A DNA stretch of 64,000 nucleotides. Origin: Dehalococcoidia bacterium. GTDB taxonomy: Bacteria; Chloroflexota; Dehalococcoidia; UBA2979. Under the pieces are notes generated by a model that saw only the letters and a program-made list of their open reading frames with translations, did not search any database and was not told where the DNA came from. This document shows, in pieces, positions 63,378 to 64,000 of the stretch; position 1 is the stretch's first letter; each line of letters begins with the position of its first letter. A program made the position numbers and the translations under genes. The stretch spans positions 1 through 64,000 of the forward strand of contig WHSU01000015.1 of NCBI GenBank assembly GCA_009379925.1. Reading direction: 5' to 3'.

Positions 63378-63749
63378 TCAGGCGAGGTACCCGACGAGGT
63401 TGGGCGATGGTTGGCCACCTGATTGCTGCACGATGATCGCAATGCAAAGCGCGACGATCGCGCCCAGCACCTGACTCACCTCGTTGTCGTTCATCTGGTT
63501 CAAGGTCGCGCGCAGACGACCGGCCTCGGCATCGAGCGCCTCCCGTTGGGTCAGCCGGGCGTGGACGCGATCGAAAAGCGCTTGTGCATCTGGCGCAACG
63601 TCATGTCCGAGCCGGGCATGCATCAACTGATCTACCCAGACATCATTGATTCGTTCTCGCGGGTCCGCGCTAGCGTGCCCCCCCAATGCGCGAAGAGTGC
63701 TCGTCGCCTTCTCAGCTGCGTAGTCTAACGTCACGAACGCCCCTATCAA
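63378..63749 (-). CDS. Small hypothetical protein with C-terminal membrane segment
   Basis: The 123-residue protein has a helical charged part (DYAAEKATSTLRALGG..., ALFDRVHARLTQREALDAEAGRLRATLNQMNDNEVSQ, likely coiled coil) and a C-terminal hydrophobic stretch (VLGAIVALCIAIIVQQ). No family is recognised. It converges tail-to-tail with the membrane-anchored protein, which might hint at related roles or a small island. Confidence 0.5.
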   Translation of the reverse strand: MIGAFVTLDYAAEKATSTLRALGGHASADPRERINDVWVDQLMHARLGHDVAPDAQALFDRVHARLTQREALDAEAGRLRATLNQMNDNEVSQVLGAIVALCIAIIVQQSGGQPSPNLVGYLA

Positions 63750-63884
63750 TTCCAGAGTCAGACAATTCCTGAACGAGCTTTCGTCAACGAGAGATATAGG
63801 TCGATCGGGCTTTCTACTATTTCCGCTGCCGCACGAAGTACTCCCCAGGGAGGGATCGAGCGAGGTTGGCGGACGCCTTGGTTG

Positions 63885-64000
63885 TTATGGCACATCCCCC
63901 GCCGCGCGTGACATGAGGTACCGGCGGAGCAACGACAGCGCCTGCAGGACCGCGCGGCGCTTGGCGGCTTCGCGGCCCTGGTAATAGCGGCTGTGGCTGT
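63885..64000 (-). CDS. Hypothetical protein, C-terminal end only
   Basis: Reading leftward from the window edge, the last 37 codons encode SHSRYYQGREAAKRRAVLQA then LSLLRRYLMSRAAGDVP and a TAA stop at 63885-63887. The segment is helical and basic. Too little is seen to name a family. The 135-bp gap 63750-63884 to its left holds no gene I can support. Confidence 0.4.
   Translation of the reverse strand, partial: SHSRYYQGREAAKRRAVLQALSLLRRYLMSRAAGDVP

Overview
The window is a high-GC bacterial chromosome segment packed with genes. The gene content points to a Chloroflexota-like lineage (Tepidiforma/Dehalococcoidia or Thermomicrobia relatives). The clues are a MurA with Asp instead of the usual catalytic Cys, Tat/lipobox solute-binding proteins, MoxR-DUF58-DUF4129, a BFN-domain protein beside DUF951, and a complete atp operon. 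This taxonomic call is inference, since no database search was possible. I saw no rRNA, tRNA, CRISPR array or insertion sequence.

Layout. 1-9.6 kb: a partial AhpD-like gene and msrB, then an iron/siderophore module. A minus-strand permease pair with a tandem-fused double ATPase stands back to back with three paralogous Tat-lipoprotein binding proteins, a FhuF-type [2Fe-2S] reductase and a SIP-type flavin reductase. 9.7-14.1 kb: a methyltransferase, then a PadR regulator translationally coupled to modABC. A near-identical palindromic operator overlaps both promoters. 14.1-19.4 kb: a secreted protein of unknown function, an HDOD protein, a zinc alcohol dehydrogenase, a degenerate HD-GYP protein and a beta-hydroxyacid dehydrogenase. 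19.4-33 kb: an XRE regulator coupled to an ABC exporter, a cysteine-rich mini-protein, a phosphotriesterase-like hydrolase, a nitroreductase, a thiolase-like/DUF35 pair, two hotdog proteins, an IMPase, a kinase-fold protein, a DehI-like protein and a lamin-tail surface protein.

33-44.4 kb: ispH, an orphan OmpR-type response regulator with a repeat-rich promoter, an alpha/beta hydrolase, pabC-pabB, a VanZ-like protein, a formylglycine-generating-enzyme-like protein, rex, mreB, murA, an acetyltransferase whose stop codon was displaced by a 22-bp tandem duplication, and a frameshifted MBL-fold gene. 44.4-52.1 kb: the full F1Fo ATP synthase operon (atpZ/I-B-E-F-H-A-G-D-C, all on the minus strand), whose b and c subunits carry signal-peptide-like N-termini. 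52.1-62.4 kb: a BFN nuclease-like protein, DUF951, pyrF, murI, comB-like, BKACE, a hypothetical, DUF4129, DUF58, MoxR, an EEP-family phosphatase and a DinB-like protein. 62.4-64 kb: a looser, less GC-rich stretch with two convergent membrane-anchored unknowns and a truncated gene.

The most coherent systems are iron uptake with intracellular iron release (770-9567), the PadR-controlled molybdate operon (9710-14068), folate precursor synthesis (pabBC) and energy conservation (rex, atp). The strongest new observations are the shared PadR-type operator with a probably leaderless padR mRNA, the fused siderophore ATPase, the signal-peptide-like extensions on Fo subunits, and two genes changed by small indels.
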